This document shows, piece after piece, positions 26,905-36,148 of a stretch of DNA of 64,000 nt. Positions within the stretch are counted from its first letter, which is position 1. Each line of letters begins with the position of its first letter. The stretch comes from Lutibacter sp. B1 (lineage in GTDB: Bacteria; Bacteroidota; Bacteroidia; Flavobacteriales; Flavobacteriaceae). The position numbers and the translations under genes are program-made. The notes beneath the pieces were generated by a model, which was not told where the DNA came from, searched no databases, and was given only the letters and a program-made list of their open reading frames with translations. Where the stretch lies: positions 57,263 to 121,262 of the forward strand of contig NZ_JAAZUI010000009.1 in NCBI RefSeq assembly GCF_012524075.1. The letters run 5' to 3'.

Positions 26905-28290
26905 TTATTTAGTAAGATTAATTAATTCGGCTTTAAATCTGTTAGCCAAATTATCAGCGTTAATTTGTGAAGTACTTTCAGTATATATTCTTATAATAGG
27001 CTCTGTATTTGATTTTCTAAGATGTACCCATTCTGTATCAAAATTAATTTTTACACCATCAATAGTAATAACATCTTCATTTTTATAATTTATGGCAATT
27101 GTATCCAAAATAGCATCAACATTGATTTGAGGTGTTAATTCAATTTTATTTTTACTCATAAAATAATTTGGATAACTGTCTCTTAATTGCTTACAACTCA
27201 TTTTTAAATTTGCTAAATGAGATAAAAACAACGCTACGCCAACTAATGAATCTCTACCATAGTGTGAAGCCGAATAAATAATACCTCCATTACCTTCACC
27301 TCCAATTACTGCATTTGATTTTTTCATTAATTCAACTACATTTACTTCTCCAACAGCACTTGCCTGATATTCACCGCCATGTTTTTGCGTAATATCTCTT
27401 AAAGCTCTTGATGATGATAAGTTTGAAACCGTATTTCCATTCGTTTTTCCTAATACATAATCGGCACAAGCAACCAGTGTATATTCTTCTCCAAACATTG
27501 AACCGTCTTCACATACAAGTGCTAATCTATCTACATCAGGATCTACAACAATACCAAAATCAGCTTTTTCTTCTACTACTAATTCAGAAATATCAGTCAA
27601 ATGTTCTTTTAACGGTTCCGGATTATGAGGAAACTCTCCATTAGGTTCACAATACAATTCAACACAAATAACTCCTAATTCTTTTAATAAAGCAGGTATT
27701 GCAATACCTCCGGTAGAATTAACAGCATCAACAACCACTTTAAATTTAGCTTTTTTAACTGCTTCTACGTTTACCAGTTCTAACTTTAAAACTTCTTCAA
27801 TGTGTTTTTCTATATAATCTTTCTTTCTTTTGTAAATGCCTAAGTTATCAACTTGAGCAAACTCATACAAATCGTTTTCTGCAATATTTAGAACTTCTTC
27901 TCCATCTTTTGCACTTAAAAACTCGCCTTTTCCGTTCAATAATTTTAAGGCATTCCATTGCTTTGGGTTGTGACTTGCCGTAATAATAATTCCACCATCG
28001 GCATTGTCTAACGGAACAGCAATTTCTACTGTAGGTGTAGTAGACAAACCTATGTCTATAATATTTATTCCTAAGCCTACCAAAGTATTACATACCAAAC
28101 TACTTACCATTTTACCTGAAATTCGGGCATCTCTACCAACAATTACAGTAACATCTTCTTTTTTAGCTTGATTTTTAAGCCACATACCGTAAGCAGCAGC
28201 AAATTTTACAGTATCAATTGGAGTTAAATTATCATTTACATTTCCTCCTATTGTACCTCGTATTCCTGAGATTGATTTTATTAAAGGCAT
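26905..28290 (-). CDS. glmM: Phosphoglucosamine mutase
   Basis: A 461-residue alpha-D-phosphohexomutase. The phosphoserine loop is TASHNP, the metal loop DPDVDRLAL, the sugar loop GEGNGGIIY and the phosphate loop KSNTEPIIRIYTES. IRGTIGG at the N-terminus fits. It converts glucosamine-6-P to glucosamine-1-P for peptidoglycan and LPS synthesis. Phosphomannomutase activity is an alternative in this broad family, but the length and N-terminus favour GlmM. Confidence 0.88.
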   Translation of the reverse strand: MPLIKSISGIRGTIGGNVNDNLTPIDTVKFAAAYGMWLKNQAKKEDVTVIVGRDARISGKMVSSLVCNTLVGLGINIIDIGLSTTPTVEIAVPLDNADGGIIITASHNPKQWNALKLLNGKGEFLSAKDGEEVLNIAENDLYEFAQVDNLGIYKRKKDYIEKHIEEVLKLELVNVEAVKKAKFKVVVDAVNSTGGIAIPALLKELGVICVELYCEPNGEFPHNPEPLKEHLTDISELVVEEKADFGIVVDPDVDRLALVCEDGSMFGEEYTLVACADYVLGKTNGNTVSNLSSSRALRDITQKHGGEYQASAVGEVNVVELMKKSNAVIGGEGNGGIIYSASHYGRDSLVGVALFLSHLANLKMSCKQLRDSYPNYFMSKNKIELTPQINVDAILDTIAINYKNEDVITIDGVKINFDTEWVHLRKSNTEPIIRIYTESTSQINADNLANRFKAELINLTK

Positions 28291-28340
28291 TTTAAAATTT
28301 TAAGGAACAAATATAAATTTTATAGTTGTAATAGCGAAAA

Positions 28341-28370
28341 AAAAAGCTGTATCAAATGATACAGCTTTTT
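28341..28370 (-). terminator. Intrinsic terminator after rpsA
   Basis: Perfect 14-bp stem AAAAAGCTGTATCA / TGATACAGCTTTTT with a two-base centre and a T run on the minus strand, 23 bases past the rpsA stop. Confidence 0.88.
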
Positions 28371-28392
28371 TATAGTTAAATTGAAGTGAAAA

Positions 28393-30309
28393 TTATTTTC
28401 CTTCCATTTTTTTCTTTAATGCGGCTAAATCACCACCTAAATCACCCAGAGTTGTTTTTTCAGCAGATTCAGCCTTTTTCTGAGCTGCTTTTACATTTTT
28501 CTCTTCTTGTGCTTTAAAGATTGATGAATGTGAAGCTACAACACGTCTAAACTCTTTGTTAAATTCAAGAACTTTAAATTTATCGGTATCTCCTTTAGTT
28601 AATTTAGAACCATCTTCTTTAGTAGTAAATCTACTTGGAACAAATGCTTCAACACCATCTTCAAAAGTTACAATTAAACCTTTGTCACTTTTTTCTTTAA
28701 CAGTTCCTTCATGAATTGAATCTAAAGAATATGTTTCTTCGTGAATATCCCAAGGATTTTTAGTAGTTTGCTTATGACCTAAATTTAATTTACGTCCTTC
28801 AACATCTAACTCTAAAACTTGAACTTCTAATTTATCACCTACAGCTACAAAGTCTGATGGGTGTTTTATTTTTTTAGTCCAAGATAAATCAGAGATATAA
28901 ACTAATCCATCAATTCCTTCTTCCAATTCTACAAATACACCAAAGTTAGTATAGTTACGAACTGTACCGGTATGTGTAGAACCTACAGGATATTTCTCTG
29001 CAATGTTTGACCAAGGATCCGGATGTAATTGTTTGATACCTAAAGACATTTTTCTTTCATCTCTGTCTAAAGTTAAAACTTGTGCTTCAACTTCATCGCC
29101 TACGGCAACAAAATCTTGTGCTGAACGTAAGTGAGTAGACCAAGACATTTCAGATACGTGAATTAAACCTTCAACACCTGGAGCAACTTCAATAAATGCA
29201 CCATAATCAGCAAGTACTACTACTTTACCTTTAACTGAATCACCAACTTTAATATTGGCATCTAAAGCTTCCCATGGGTGAGCACTTAATTGTTTTAATC
29301 CTAATTGAATTCTTGTTTTCTCATCATCAAAATCAAGAATTACAACATTTAATGTTTGATCTAATTCAACCACTTCACTTGGGTGATTGATTCTTGACCA
29401 AGATAAATCTGTAATATGAACTAAACCGTCAACACCACCTAAATCAACAAATACACCATAAGAAGTAATGTTTTTAACAACACCTTCTAATACTTGTCCT
29501 TTTTCTAATTTACCTATAATTTCTTTCTTTTGAACTTCAATATCAGCTTCTATAAGAGCTTTGTGAGAAACAACAACGTTTTTAAATTCGTGGTTGATTT
29601 TTACAACTTTGAATTCCATTGTTTTTTCTACGTATTGATCGTAATCTCTAATTGGTTTTACATCAATTTGAGAACCTGGTAAGAACGCTTCAATTCCAAA
29701 AACGTCTACAATCATACCTCCACGAGTTCTACATTTTACAAAACCATTAACCACTTCACCTGTTTCGTATGCATTATTTACACGATCCCAAGCTTTAATT
29801 ACTCTTGCTTTTTTGTGTGATAATACTAATTGACCTGTACTATCTTCTCTTTTGTCAACCAAAACTTCAACTGTGTCTCCAACAGCTAAGTTAGGGTTGT
29901 AACGAAACTCATTTAAAGATATAACACCTTCAGATTTTGAATTGATATCAATAATTGCTTCACGGTCAGTTTTTCTAACTACTATTCCATCAATTACTTC
30001 ACGCTCATTTACCAAACCTAAAGTACCATCTAACGCCGCTTCAAAAGCTTTTATGTTTTCTTCGTCAACTGCTTCAATACCTTCTTCGTATTTGTGCCAA
30101 TTAAAATTTTCTAAAAATTCTTCCGGACTTACTTTTTCTACAACTTCTTTAGCTTCTTCTGCAACAGGAGTTTCTACTTCTTTTACAGTTTCTTCATTTG
30201 TTTCAGTTGCTTTTTCAGCTTTAGCTTTTGTAGTTTTTGCTTTTGCTGTAGTTTTTTTTACTTCAGTAGCTTCTACTTGCTCTTCAGTTTTTTTTGTTTC
30301 TTCAGACAT
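28393..30309 (-). CDS. rpsA: 30S ribosomal protein S1
   Basis: A 638-residue protein. A low-complexity Lys/Glu/Thr/Ala tail (residues 1-60) precedes six S1 RNA-binding repeats, recognisable from GVFVDLGGVDGLVHITDLSW, GAFIEVAPGVEGLIHVSEM and GVFVELEEGIDGLVYISDLSW. The final part is again charged. Bacteroidetes S1 proteins often carry such tails. S1 binds mRNA during initiation. Monocistronic, with a promoter 125 bases upstream and a strong terminator. Confidence 0.96.
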   Translation of the reverse strand: MSEETKKTEEQVEATEVKKTTAKAKTTKAKAEKATETNEETVKEVETPVAEEAKEVVEKVSPEEFLENFNWHKYEEGIEAVDEENIKAFEAALDGTLGLVNEREVIDGIVVRKTDREAIIDINSKSEGVISLNEFRYNPNLAVGDTVEVLVDKREDSTGQLVLSHKKARVIKAWDRVNNAYETGEVVNGFVKCRTRGGMIVDVFGIEAFLPGSQIDVKPIRDYDQYVEKTMEFKVVKINHEFKNVVVSHKALIEADIEVQKKEIIGKLEKGQVLEGVVKNITSYGVFVDLGGVDGLVHITDLSWSRINHPSEVVELDQTLNVVILDFDDEKTRIQLGLKQLSAHPWEALDANIKVGDSVKGKVVVLADYGAFIEVAPGVEGLIHVSEMSWSTHLRSAQDFVAVGDEVEAQVLTLDRDERKMSLGIKQLHPDPWSNIAEKYPVGSTHTGTVRNYTNFGVFVELEEGIDGLVYISDLSWTKKIKHPSDFVAVGDKLEVQVLELDVEGRKLNLGHKQTTKNPWDIHEETYSLDSIHEGTVKEKSDKGLIVTFEDGVEAFVPSRFTTKEDGSKLTKGDTDKFKVLEFNKEFRRVVASHSSIFKAQEEKNVKAAQKKAESAEKTTLGDLGGDLAALKKKMEGK

Positions 30310-30434
30310 ATTGCTGATGATAATTTTTTGTATCTTATTGTTATTCAGATTTTTATACGATAATAACGCAAAGAGATTATTTATATTTAGTTTTATACAT
30401 ATCCTTTCTAAATCTGTTCTCGTAAAAAGGAGTG

Positions 30435-30442
30435 CAAATTTA
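30435..30442 (-). promoter_or_regulatory. rpsA promoter -7 element
   Basis: On the minus strand TAAATTTG matches TAnnTTTG, with a TTTTTG-type -33 element about 20 bases upstream (30463-30468). It predicts a 5' leader of about 120 bases, long enough to hold S1 autoregulatory structure. Confidence 0.55.
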
Positions 30443-30494
30443 CTAAATTTATTTTATTATAACAAAAAGAAAATGAAGCAATTATACTTAAAAA

Positions 30495-31247
30495 TTAAGA
30501 AATCCAATTTTTAAAATCTTTAACACGCTCACGACTTACAATAATCTCTGAAGTGGTATACGTTTTTAAAACAAGTTTTAACCTGCTATTTGAGTATGCA
30601 ATAATATCTTTTATAGCATTTATATTTACAAAGAATTTTCTGCTAACTCTAAAAAACAGTTCGGGTTGAAGTTTTTCTTCTAATTGCTCTAGAGTAGCTT
30701 CAATTAAGTAGCTTCTATTATCTGTTGTATGTATATAAGTAGCTTTATTCTCACTATAAAAACACTCAATTAACTCGACCGATATCATTTTTAAATGCTG
30801 GCCAATTTTAACAGTAAACCTTTTTTTATATTGATGATGTGTGGAAGTAATTAAACTTTTTAACTCTTCTATATCAAAACCAATATTTTGTGATGTTTGT
30901 TGTAAATTTTTATACTTATTTATTGCACTTTCAAGCTCCTCATTATCAATTGGTTTAAGTAAATAATCAATGCTATTTAGTTTGAATGCTTTAAGAGCAT
31001 ATTCATCATAAGCTGTAGTAAAAATTATAGCGCTTTTAATAGCAACTTCATCAAAAATTTCAAATGATAAACCATCAGAAAGTTGAATATCTAAAAATAA
31101 CAAATCCGGATGCTCATTATTATAGAACCAATTAATTGATTCTTCAACGGAATACAACATGGCAATTGGTTCAATACCAAATTCATTTAACATTCTATTT
31201 AACCTTCTTGCCGCCGGTTTTTCATCTTCAATAATTACTACCTTCAT
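30495..31247 (-). CDS. LytTR-family response regulator
   Basis: A 250-residue protein. The receiver domain (1-120) has acidic residues E7, D8 and E9, phospho-acceptor D53 in LLFLDIQL and the conserved K98 in YLLKPI. The LytTR DNA-binding domain (about 145-250) begins KKRFTVKIGQHLKMISVELIECF and includes TIEATLEQLEEKL-like and VSRKFFVNINAIKDI segments. It is the last gene of the TPR-2TM-LytTR unit and is the likely partner of the His_kinase-type sensor at 34.8-36.1 kb. It probably binds the three 21-base-period direct repeats in this cluster, including the one controlling its own unit. Confidence 0.93.
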   Translation of the reverse strand: MKVVIIEDEKPAARRLNRMLNEFGIEPIAMLYSVEESINWFYNNEHPDLLFLDIQLSDGLSFEIFDEVAIKSAIIFTTAYDEYALKAFKLNSIDYLLKPIDNEELESAINKYKNLQQTSQNIGFDIEELKSLITSTHHQYKKRFTVKIGQHLKMISVELIECFYSENKATYIHTTDNRSYLIEATLEQLEEKLQPELFFRVSRKFFVNINAIKDIIAYSNSRLKLVLKTYTTSEIIVSRERVKDFKNWIS

Positions 31248-31301
31248 TTTTAGTTTTACTTTTTAGTATTTCATTCAAAATTATAATGAATTCAAAAAAA
31301 A

Positions 31302-31625
31302 TTATTCCCAAAACTCGTGTTTATCTTTTTCCATAAATTCTTTAATTTTACGTTCTTCCCAATCTTTAGAAAATATAAAATTTTTACCAAAAACACCCAA
31401 CCAATGAAATCCAAGACCAATTCCCCAAAAAAATGGTGTTGCAAAATGTTCCCATTGAAAAAATTCTTCATCAGCATTTAAATTTATATAAATCATCACC
31501 AATAAAGAAACATTTATCAAAACATACCAAAACAAATGTAAATAAAACCCTTTTACTTGTTTTACTTTTTTCTCTGCTCTTAAATAGCGATCTTCATCTT
31601 TAAAATCTTGATTTCTCATAATCAT
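31302..31625 (-). CDS. Stand-alone 2TM-domain protein
   Basis: A 107-residue protein (a start at 31619, two codons later, is equally plausible). An N-terminal charged helix (YLRAEKKVKQVKGFYLHLF) leads into two membrane helices and a charged C-terminus, WEERKIKEFMEKDKHEF. The same layout and near-identical tail (WEDRKIREYMEKDKNRF) form the C-terminus of the histidine kinase in this cluster, so the two are likely to interact or be interchangeable. Function of the 2TM domain is unknown. Confidence 0.88.
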   Translation of the reverse strand: MIMRNQDFKDEDRYLRAEKKVKQVKGFYLHLFWYVLINVSLLVMIYINLNADEEFFQWEHFATPFFWGIGLGFHWLGVFGKNFIFSKDWEERKIKEFMEKDKHEFWE

Positions 31626-31642
31626 TAATTTTTTTGAACTCC

Positions 31643-32266
31643 TTATTTACAATTATTATATAACTCTTCTGCCCTATTTTTTCCCCAATTTGGATAAAAA
31701 GGAGTTTCATTTTTAAAAGTAGTAAAAAGTTCTAAAGCATGTGCTAAACCTTTACAATATGGTGTAATATCTTTACCAAAATATTTTGCACTACCTATTT
31801 TCCATTCGGCATCAGAATATATAACTCTTGGATTGGTTGGATCCATTTCTTTTGCTTGTTGATAAATTTGTGAAATTTCTCCTGAATACTTTCTGCCATA
31901 AGTAGCCCCGTCAAAAGAAACCCAAACTGTGTGATGCAAGGCCTTTAATACCAAAAGCTCCACATTGTTTGGTGTTATTTTTTGAGCTTTTTCTAAATAC
32001 TTTTCAGCTTTATCTAGTTTTAAAGTTAAGGTTTCTAAATTTTTATCTTGAAAAGCAGCAATAATATTTACATAAGCCACGTAATAATTAGGCAACCAGT
32101 TATCATTCTCAATATTCGCTATGCGTTCAAATGTGTTTGATGCTTCTGTAACTTTCCCTTCTTTCCAAAAATTTAGGGCTTTTTGCATTCCTTTTTCATA
32201 ATTAGATTGAGAAAATGTTATACTATAAACAACTAATAATAGTACTGTAAGAATTATTTTTTTCAT
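31643..32266 (-). CDS. Secreted TPR-like protein
   Basis: A 207-residue protein with a signal peptide (MKKIILTVLLLVVYSITFSQ). Helical repeats of TPR type follow: YEKGMQKALNFWKEGKVTEASNTFERIA and KAEKYLEKAQKITPNNVELLVLKALHH. It is probably a periplasmic scaffold. It leads a unit with the 2TM and LytTR genes (gap 17 bases) and has a good promoter with a LytTR-type repeat just upstream of the -33 element. Confidence 0.82.
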   Translation of the reverse strand: MKKIILTVLLLVVYSITFSQSNYEKGMQKALNFWKEGKVTEASNTFERIANIENDNWLPNYYVAYVNIIAAFQDKNLETLTLKLDKAEKYLEKAQKITPNNVELLVLKALHHTVWVSFDGATYGRKYSGEISQIYQQAKEMDPTNPRVIYSDAEWKIGSAKYFGKDITPYCKGLAHALELFTTFKNETPFYPNWGKNRAEELYNNCK

Positions 32267-32286
32267 GATTTTAATTTTTTATGTTT

Positions 32287-32294
32287 CAAATGTA
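32287..32294 (-). promoter_or_regulatory. Promoter -7 element of the TPR-2TM-LytTR unit
   Basis: On the minus strand TACATTTG matches TAnnTTTG, with TTTTTG at the -33 position 19 bases upstream. The proximal LytTR half-site begins 43 bases from the TTTG. Confidence 0.65.
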
Positions 32295-32329
32295 AATTGA
32301 TAGTTTCTTGTTACAAAAAGTGTAGTACT

Positions 32330-32357
32330 GAATTGTTATTTTTTACTGATGAATTGT
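32330..32357 (-). promoter_or_regulatory. LytTR-type direct repeat, site 1
   Basis: Two ACAATTC copies on the minus strand (32330-32336 and 32351-32357) with a period of 21 bases; the copies extend as ACAATTCAGTA and ACAATTCATCAGTA. The layout matches LytTR operators such as AgrA sites (9-base repeats, 12-base spacer). It lies upstream of the TPR-2TM-LytTR unit. Confidence 0.75.
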
Positions 32358-32377
32358 AGAATTACTTATTTTTGGTT

Positions 32378-34531
32378 TTACAAATTATCAAGCTGATTGC
32401 TTTTTTTATCATCGCTAATTGTCCAAAAGAAGCCTATAAAGAAAGAAAAATCTGCTGCCGGTTTTATAGCTTTTCGATTGTAAAAACCTGATTGATCTGG
32501 CTGATTTGCATATTGATATCCATTTATATTTTTAATTCCGAAAGGATTACTTAAAGAGAAATACAGTATTTTTTGTTGCGTTAACAAATAAGAACAGTTA
32601 AAACTTACATCGTGATATGCTTTTGTTTTTTCTGCCATAAAATCGGTGGTATTTGGGTTATCATAAGGTCTGCCACTAGTATATGAATACGTAAAACCAA
32701 ACTGACTTTTTAAAGCATCTACCCAATACTTTCCTACTAAAGAAAAATTGTGCTTTGCAGTAAAATTTGGAGTTACTTTCTCAGCATAATTTTTATAATT
32801 CCGTTTGGTGTTTAAAAAGGAATAACTAACCCAATATTCTAAATTATCAACAGACTTATTATCTCGCCAAAAAACATCAAAACCACTTGCATAACCATTA
32901 CCTGAGTTTGTATAAATACTGTTGTATTCCGGACTTTGTGTATTGTATTTTACCAAATCAACATATTTTTTATAAAACGCTTCTGCCCTAAAAGTTTTAC
33001 CATTAACAATGTATTGATAATTTAAAAGGTAATGTGATGCTTTTTCTGATTTCAAATTGTTATTATATTTTAAATAACCTGTTTTAGGTGATTGATAAAA
33101 AGTACCATACGCCAAAGAAAACTGATCGTTTTCACCTGTTTTATAAGCAAAAGAAATTCTTGGAGAAGTAAACCAATCTTTATTTACAGAAGTATAGGAA
33201 CTTCTAACACCAACATTAAGTGCCAACTTATTAGAAAAGAAAATATCACTTTCTGCAAAAACCGAAGGCAAATTATTTTCTACTTTACTTGTAAAAATAG
33301 TTGAATTTTCATTCTGATAATCTTCACCAAAATTCTCTGAAAAATATTCTAAACCAACGCTTAACTTAATATTGCTGTTAAAACTTCTTTTTAACTTCAG
33401 TTTTGCGTGAAAATCTAATTCATCCTGATCAATATTTTCAACAGCATACACAATATCATTTTTTGTGTATGAAAAACTTCCTCCGGTTTCTATAACCCAA
33501 TCGTTTTGTAAAACACCTTTGTAAAAAAGATTTGTATACAAATTGGTGTTTTTAATTTTATTCTGAACTTGGTACTCATAATTAATATCATCTACATACA
33601 CATCAAAATTAGAAGCATCAATAGCTGTGTATAATTTTAACAATCCGTTTTTAAATTGTTTTCGATATACACCTTCTCCGGAAAAACTCTCATACTGCTT
33701 TTTCCAATTATATCTATCTGAAATTAAACTTTCATATGGTTTTAAATTGATGTAAGACATATTGACACTTAACGAATTATTACCCCATAATTGCGTATTT
33801 CCAATACCGGCACCTAAAGTCATAATAGAAATATTAGTTTCTTCTTGGCTGGGTTTATCAATCGTATTTAACAAAAATACGCTTGATAATGCCTGACCAA
33901 ATTCTGCTGAATAACCTCCAGTTGAAAAGGTGGTTCCTTTAAATAAATTTGCAGAATAACGTCCTCTTGTAGGCGTATTATTTGGTCTGGAAGAATATGG
34001 AGAGAAAACCCGTAAACCATCTATAAAAACCTGCGTTTCTTCGGCATCACCTCCGCGCACAAAAAGCCTGCCATCTTCTGCAACAGTTGTTGTTCCGGGC
34101 AATGTTTGAAATGCACCAAAAACATCTCCTACAGCACTTGCTGTAGTTAAAATATCTAAAGGTTTTAACACAGATATTTTAGAATTATCTCCTGCTTTAA
34201 ATGTTCCTGCAGAAAGTGTTACACCTGTTAATTCAAAAATTTCTTCTTTTAAAATAATGGTAAGATTTTTAAAAGTAGTTACATCACCTTTTAATTCATA
34301 CGTTTGATATGACATAAATGAAGCCTTTAAAGTTTGTTCTCCAATTTCTTCTGTTGTAAAAGAAAAAGTACCATCAGTAATTGTTGAAGCTCCATCATAA
34401 GTTCCTTCTAAAAAAACATTAACTCCTTCTATAGGCTGTTTTTTACTATTCAAAATTTTTCCGGAAATAATTGTTTGCGAAAACAAACTAAAAATATTGA
34501 AACAACATAAAAATGTAATAATAGCTTTCAT
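32378..34531 (-). CDS. TonB-dependent receptor with N-terminal carboxypeptidase-regulatory-like domain
   Basis: A 717-residue outer membrane protein with signal peptide ending FSQ. A CarboxypepD_reg-like domain (about 20-95, ISGKILNSKKQPIEGVNVFLEGT) precedes the plug (about 105-215, LFVRGGDAEETQVFIDG) and a beta barrel. It lacks any SusD partner nearby, so it is not an obvious PUL receptor. Ligand unknown. It is transcribed alone, between a UUCG-loop terminator upstream and the TPR unit downstream, and has the same repeat-plus-spacing promoter as the other two units, so it is probably under LytTR control. Confidence 0.92.
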   Translation of the reverse strand: MKAIITFLCCFNIFSLFSQTIISGKILNSKKQPIEGVNVFLEGTYDGASTITDGTFSFTTEEIGEQTLKASFMSYQTYELKGDVTTFKNLTIILKEEIFELTGVTLSAGTFKAGDNSKISVLKPLDILTTASAVGDVFGAFQTLPGTTTVAEDGRLFVRGGDAEETQVFIDGLRVFSPYSSRPNNTPTRGRYSANLFKGTTFSTGGYSAEFGQALSSVFLLNTIDKPSQEETNISIMTLGAGIGNTQLWGNNSLSVNMSYINLKPYESLISDRYNWKKQYESFSGEGVYRKQFKNGLLKLYTAIDASNFDVYVDDINYEYQVQNKIKNTNLYTNLFYKGVLQNDWVIETGGSFSYTKNDIVYAVENIDQDELDFHAKLKLKRSFNSNIKLSVGLEYFSENFGEDYQNENSTIFTSKVENNLPSVFAESDIFFSNKLALNVGVRSSYTSVNKDWFTSPRISFAYKTGENDQFSLAYGTFYQSPKTGYLKYNNNLKSEKASHYLLNYQYIVNGKTFRAEAFYKKYVDLVKYNTQSPEYNSIYTNSGNGYASGFDVFWRDNKSVDNLEYWVSYSFLNTKRNYKNYAEKVTPNFTAKHNFSLVGKYWVDALKSQFGFTYSYTSGRPYDNPNTTDFMAEKTKAYHDVSFNCSYLLTQQKILYFSLSNPFGIKNINGYQYANQPDQSGFYNRKAIKPAADFSFFIGFFWTISDDKKSNQLDNL

Positions 34532-34596
34532 GGTAACTTTAATTTTGACAGATCAAACTTCTACCAAAATTGTTAAGAAGAAAAAATAAAACTACC

Positions 34597-34624
34597 GAAC
34601 TGTTTATTTTAATTACCGAATTGT
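34597..34624 (-). promoter_or_regulatory. LytTR-type direct repeat, site 2
   Basis: On the minus strand ACAATTCGGTA (distal) and ACAGTTCGGTA (proximal) with a 21-base period. The proximal repeat is 43 bases from a TTTG at the -7 position (34554-34557), although the TA of the -7 box is missing, consistent with activator dependence. It precedes the TonB-dependent receptor. Confidence 0.75.
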
Positions 34625-34638
34625 AAACCACCATTAAT

Positions 34639-34659
34639 AAAAAAATCCGCCGAAGCGGA
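34639..34659 (-). terminator. Intrinsic terminator with UUCG tetraloop
   Basis: On the minus strand TCCGC-TTCG-GCGGA followed by seven T. It lies between the histidine kinase stop and the receptor promoter and should end the DUF2141-kinase transcript. Confidence 0.8.
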
Positions 34660-34825
34660 AATAAAATAATTAATAGGTTTAAAAAAGGAGTATTTGGTAA
34701 TCAGATATATTTTTGGTTAATTAAGAACCTGCCATTCCTGCGAAGGCAAAAAATGACAAAAACATACAATAAGCTAGCTCATTAACAAAACTTAAATTGT
34801 TCTAATTCATCTAACTCACTTTAAA

Positions 34826-36145
34826 TTAAAATCTGTTTTTGTCTTTTTCCATATATTCTCTAATTTTTCTGTCTTCCCAATCAGTTCCGTACCCAAAAGT
34901 TTTAAACGCTTGTATTACCAAACCTAAACCCCAACCGAACATTGGAAACCAAAACCATTGAAAGCCCCAATAGGTTCTGTAATTTATAAATATTAAAAAA
35001 GGAATAACTACACAATAGGAAATTAAACTTCCGTAAAATTCTTTTAAATCATCTACTCTTTTTTTTGCTTTTATATATTTATTGCTATCATTGATATAAT
35101 CTGTTTTCATGACTGATATTTGTTGTGTTAATAAAGGTAATTTCACCTTAAATATTTTATTGTAATCTGTTATTTCAACAGCTCTTTTTGTTATTAAACT
35201 ATAACGATGTTTTATGTTTTGCAAACCAACTTTAGTGCTTTTTTCTACAAATCCTTTAGGGTTAATATTATTCTCTACCACTAAAAAACCATCATCTTCA
35301 TAAATTGTTATTATTAACGGGTTTTGAGATGTAATTACATTGTGTTTTACGGCATTTTCTAACAAAAGTTGTAATGACAAAGGCAAAATTTTCAATTCCG
35401 GATTACTTACCGTTTCCGGTATTGTAAAAATTACAGCATCCTCAAACCTCATTTTTAATAATTCCATATACGATTTTGCAAATTGTAATTCATCTTCTAA
35501 CAAGGTTAGATCTTTATCTCTTTGCTCTAAAACATATCTGTAAATTTTAGATAATTTAGTAGTAAACTTTTCTGCTTGTTGTGGATTTTCACCGATTAAA
35601 GAAGTCAACACATTTAAACTATTAAACAAAAAATGAGGATCTAACTGATTTTTTAAAGATTCAAATTTAGCCGATTCTTGTTTTGCAAATTTTTGTGAGT
35701 CTTTTACCTTTCTCTTTTGGTATTCGTTATAATAATAAATAAAATGATAAACGGTAACAATGGTTAAAGTAATCCATAAACCAAATGTGTAATTTTTATA
35801 ACTTTCTTCAACAATAAATTCTTTAAAAGTTACTCGATCATAATAAACTGCTGTTAGTAACCTTAATACAAATAAATCTGCTAATGTAATTACAATTGAA
35901 CCAAAAAAACCTACTAAAATTCTTTTAACTTTTTCACCATCAGCCCAATGCAACGTATCTAAATAACTAAAATACCTTGTATTTGAGAAACTTATTACAA
36001 AAGTATATACTTGATAAAAAGCAAAACTGATTAAAAAATCATATAAACTACTGAATTGCAATTGATTATAAAACGCATTACCAATAACAAAAACAATAAC
36101 GCCAATAAAAAAATTTATAAGGATTTCTTTGGATAATTTGTTCAT
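34826..36145 (-). CDS. LytS-type histidine kinase with C-terminal 2TM domain
   Basis: A 439-residue protein. Four hydrophobic segments (about 11-28, 36-52, 78-100, 121-140) anchor it. The His_kinase domain has its phospho-acceptor H171 in DPHFLFNSLNVL. The ATPase part shows the N box LLLENAVKHN (N264) and the G-box VGLQNIKHRY. After the kinase core a second part (about 357-439) has a charged helix, two more membrane helices and the tail WEDRKIREYMEKDKNRF, homologous to the stand-alone 2TM protein in the same cluster. It follows the DUF2141 gene by three bases. It probably phosphorylates the LytTR regulator encoded 3.6 kb downstream. Confidence 0.92.
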   Translation of the reverse strand: MNKLSKEILINFFIGVIVFVIGNAFYNQLQFSSLYDFLISFAFYQVYTFVISFSNTRYFSYLDTLHWADGEKVKRILVGFFGSIVITLADLFVLRLLTAVYYDRVTFKEFIVEESYKNYTFGLWITLTIVTVYHFIYYYNEYQKRKVKDSQKFAKQESAKFESLKNQLDPHFLFNSLNVLTSLIGENPQQAEKFTTKLSKIYRYVLEQRDKDLTLLEDELQFAKSYMELLKMRFEDAVIFTIPETVSNPELKILPLSLQLLLENAVKHNVITSQNPLIITIYEDDGFLVVENNINPKGFVEKSTKVGLQNIKHRYSLITKRAVEITDYNKIFKVKLPLLTQQISVMKTDYINDSNKYIKAKKRVDDLKEFYGSLISYCVVIPFLIFINYRTYWGFQWFWFPMFGWGLGLVIQAFKTFGYGTDWEDRKIREYMEKDKNRF

Positions 36146-36148
36146 TTA

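Noticed and set aside
29942..30514. 190-codon plus-strand frame antisense to rpsA
   Set aside because: It is the mirror of the Lys/Glu/Ala-rich S1 N-terminus; its Ser/Phe-rich product has no domain and there is no promoter or family likeness.
34724..34760. Possible relic of an interspersed palindromic repeat (CCTGCCATTCCTGCGAAGGC)
   Set aside because: It resembles short GC-rich repeats seen in some Bacteroidetes genomes, but the inverted repeat is incomplete and no second copy was noticed in the window.
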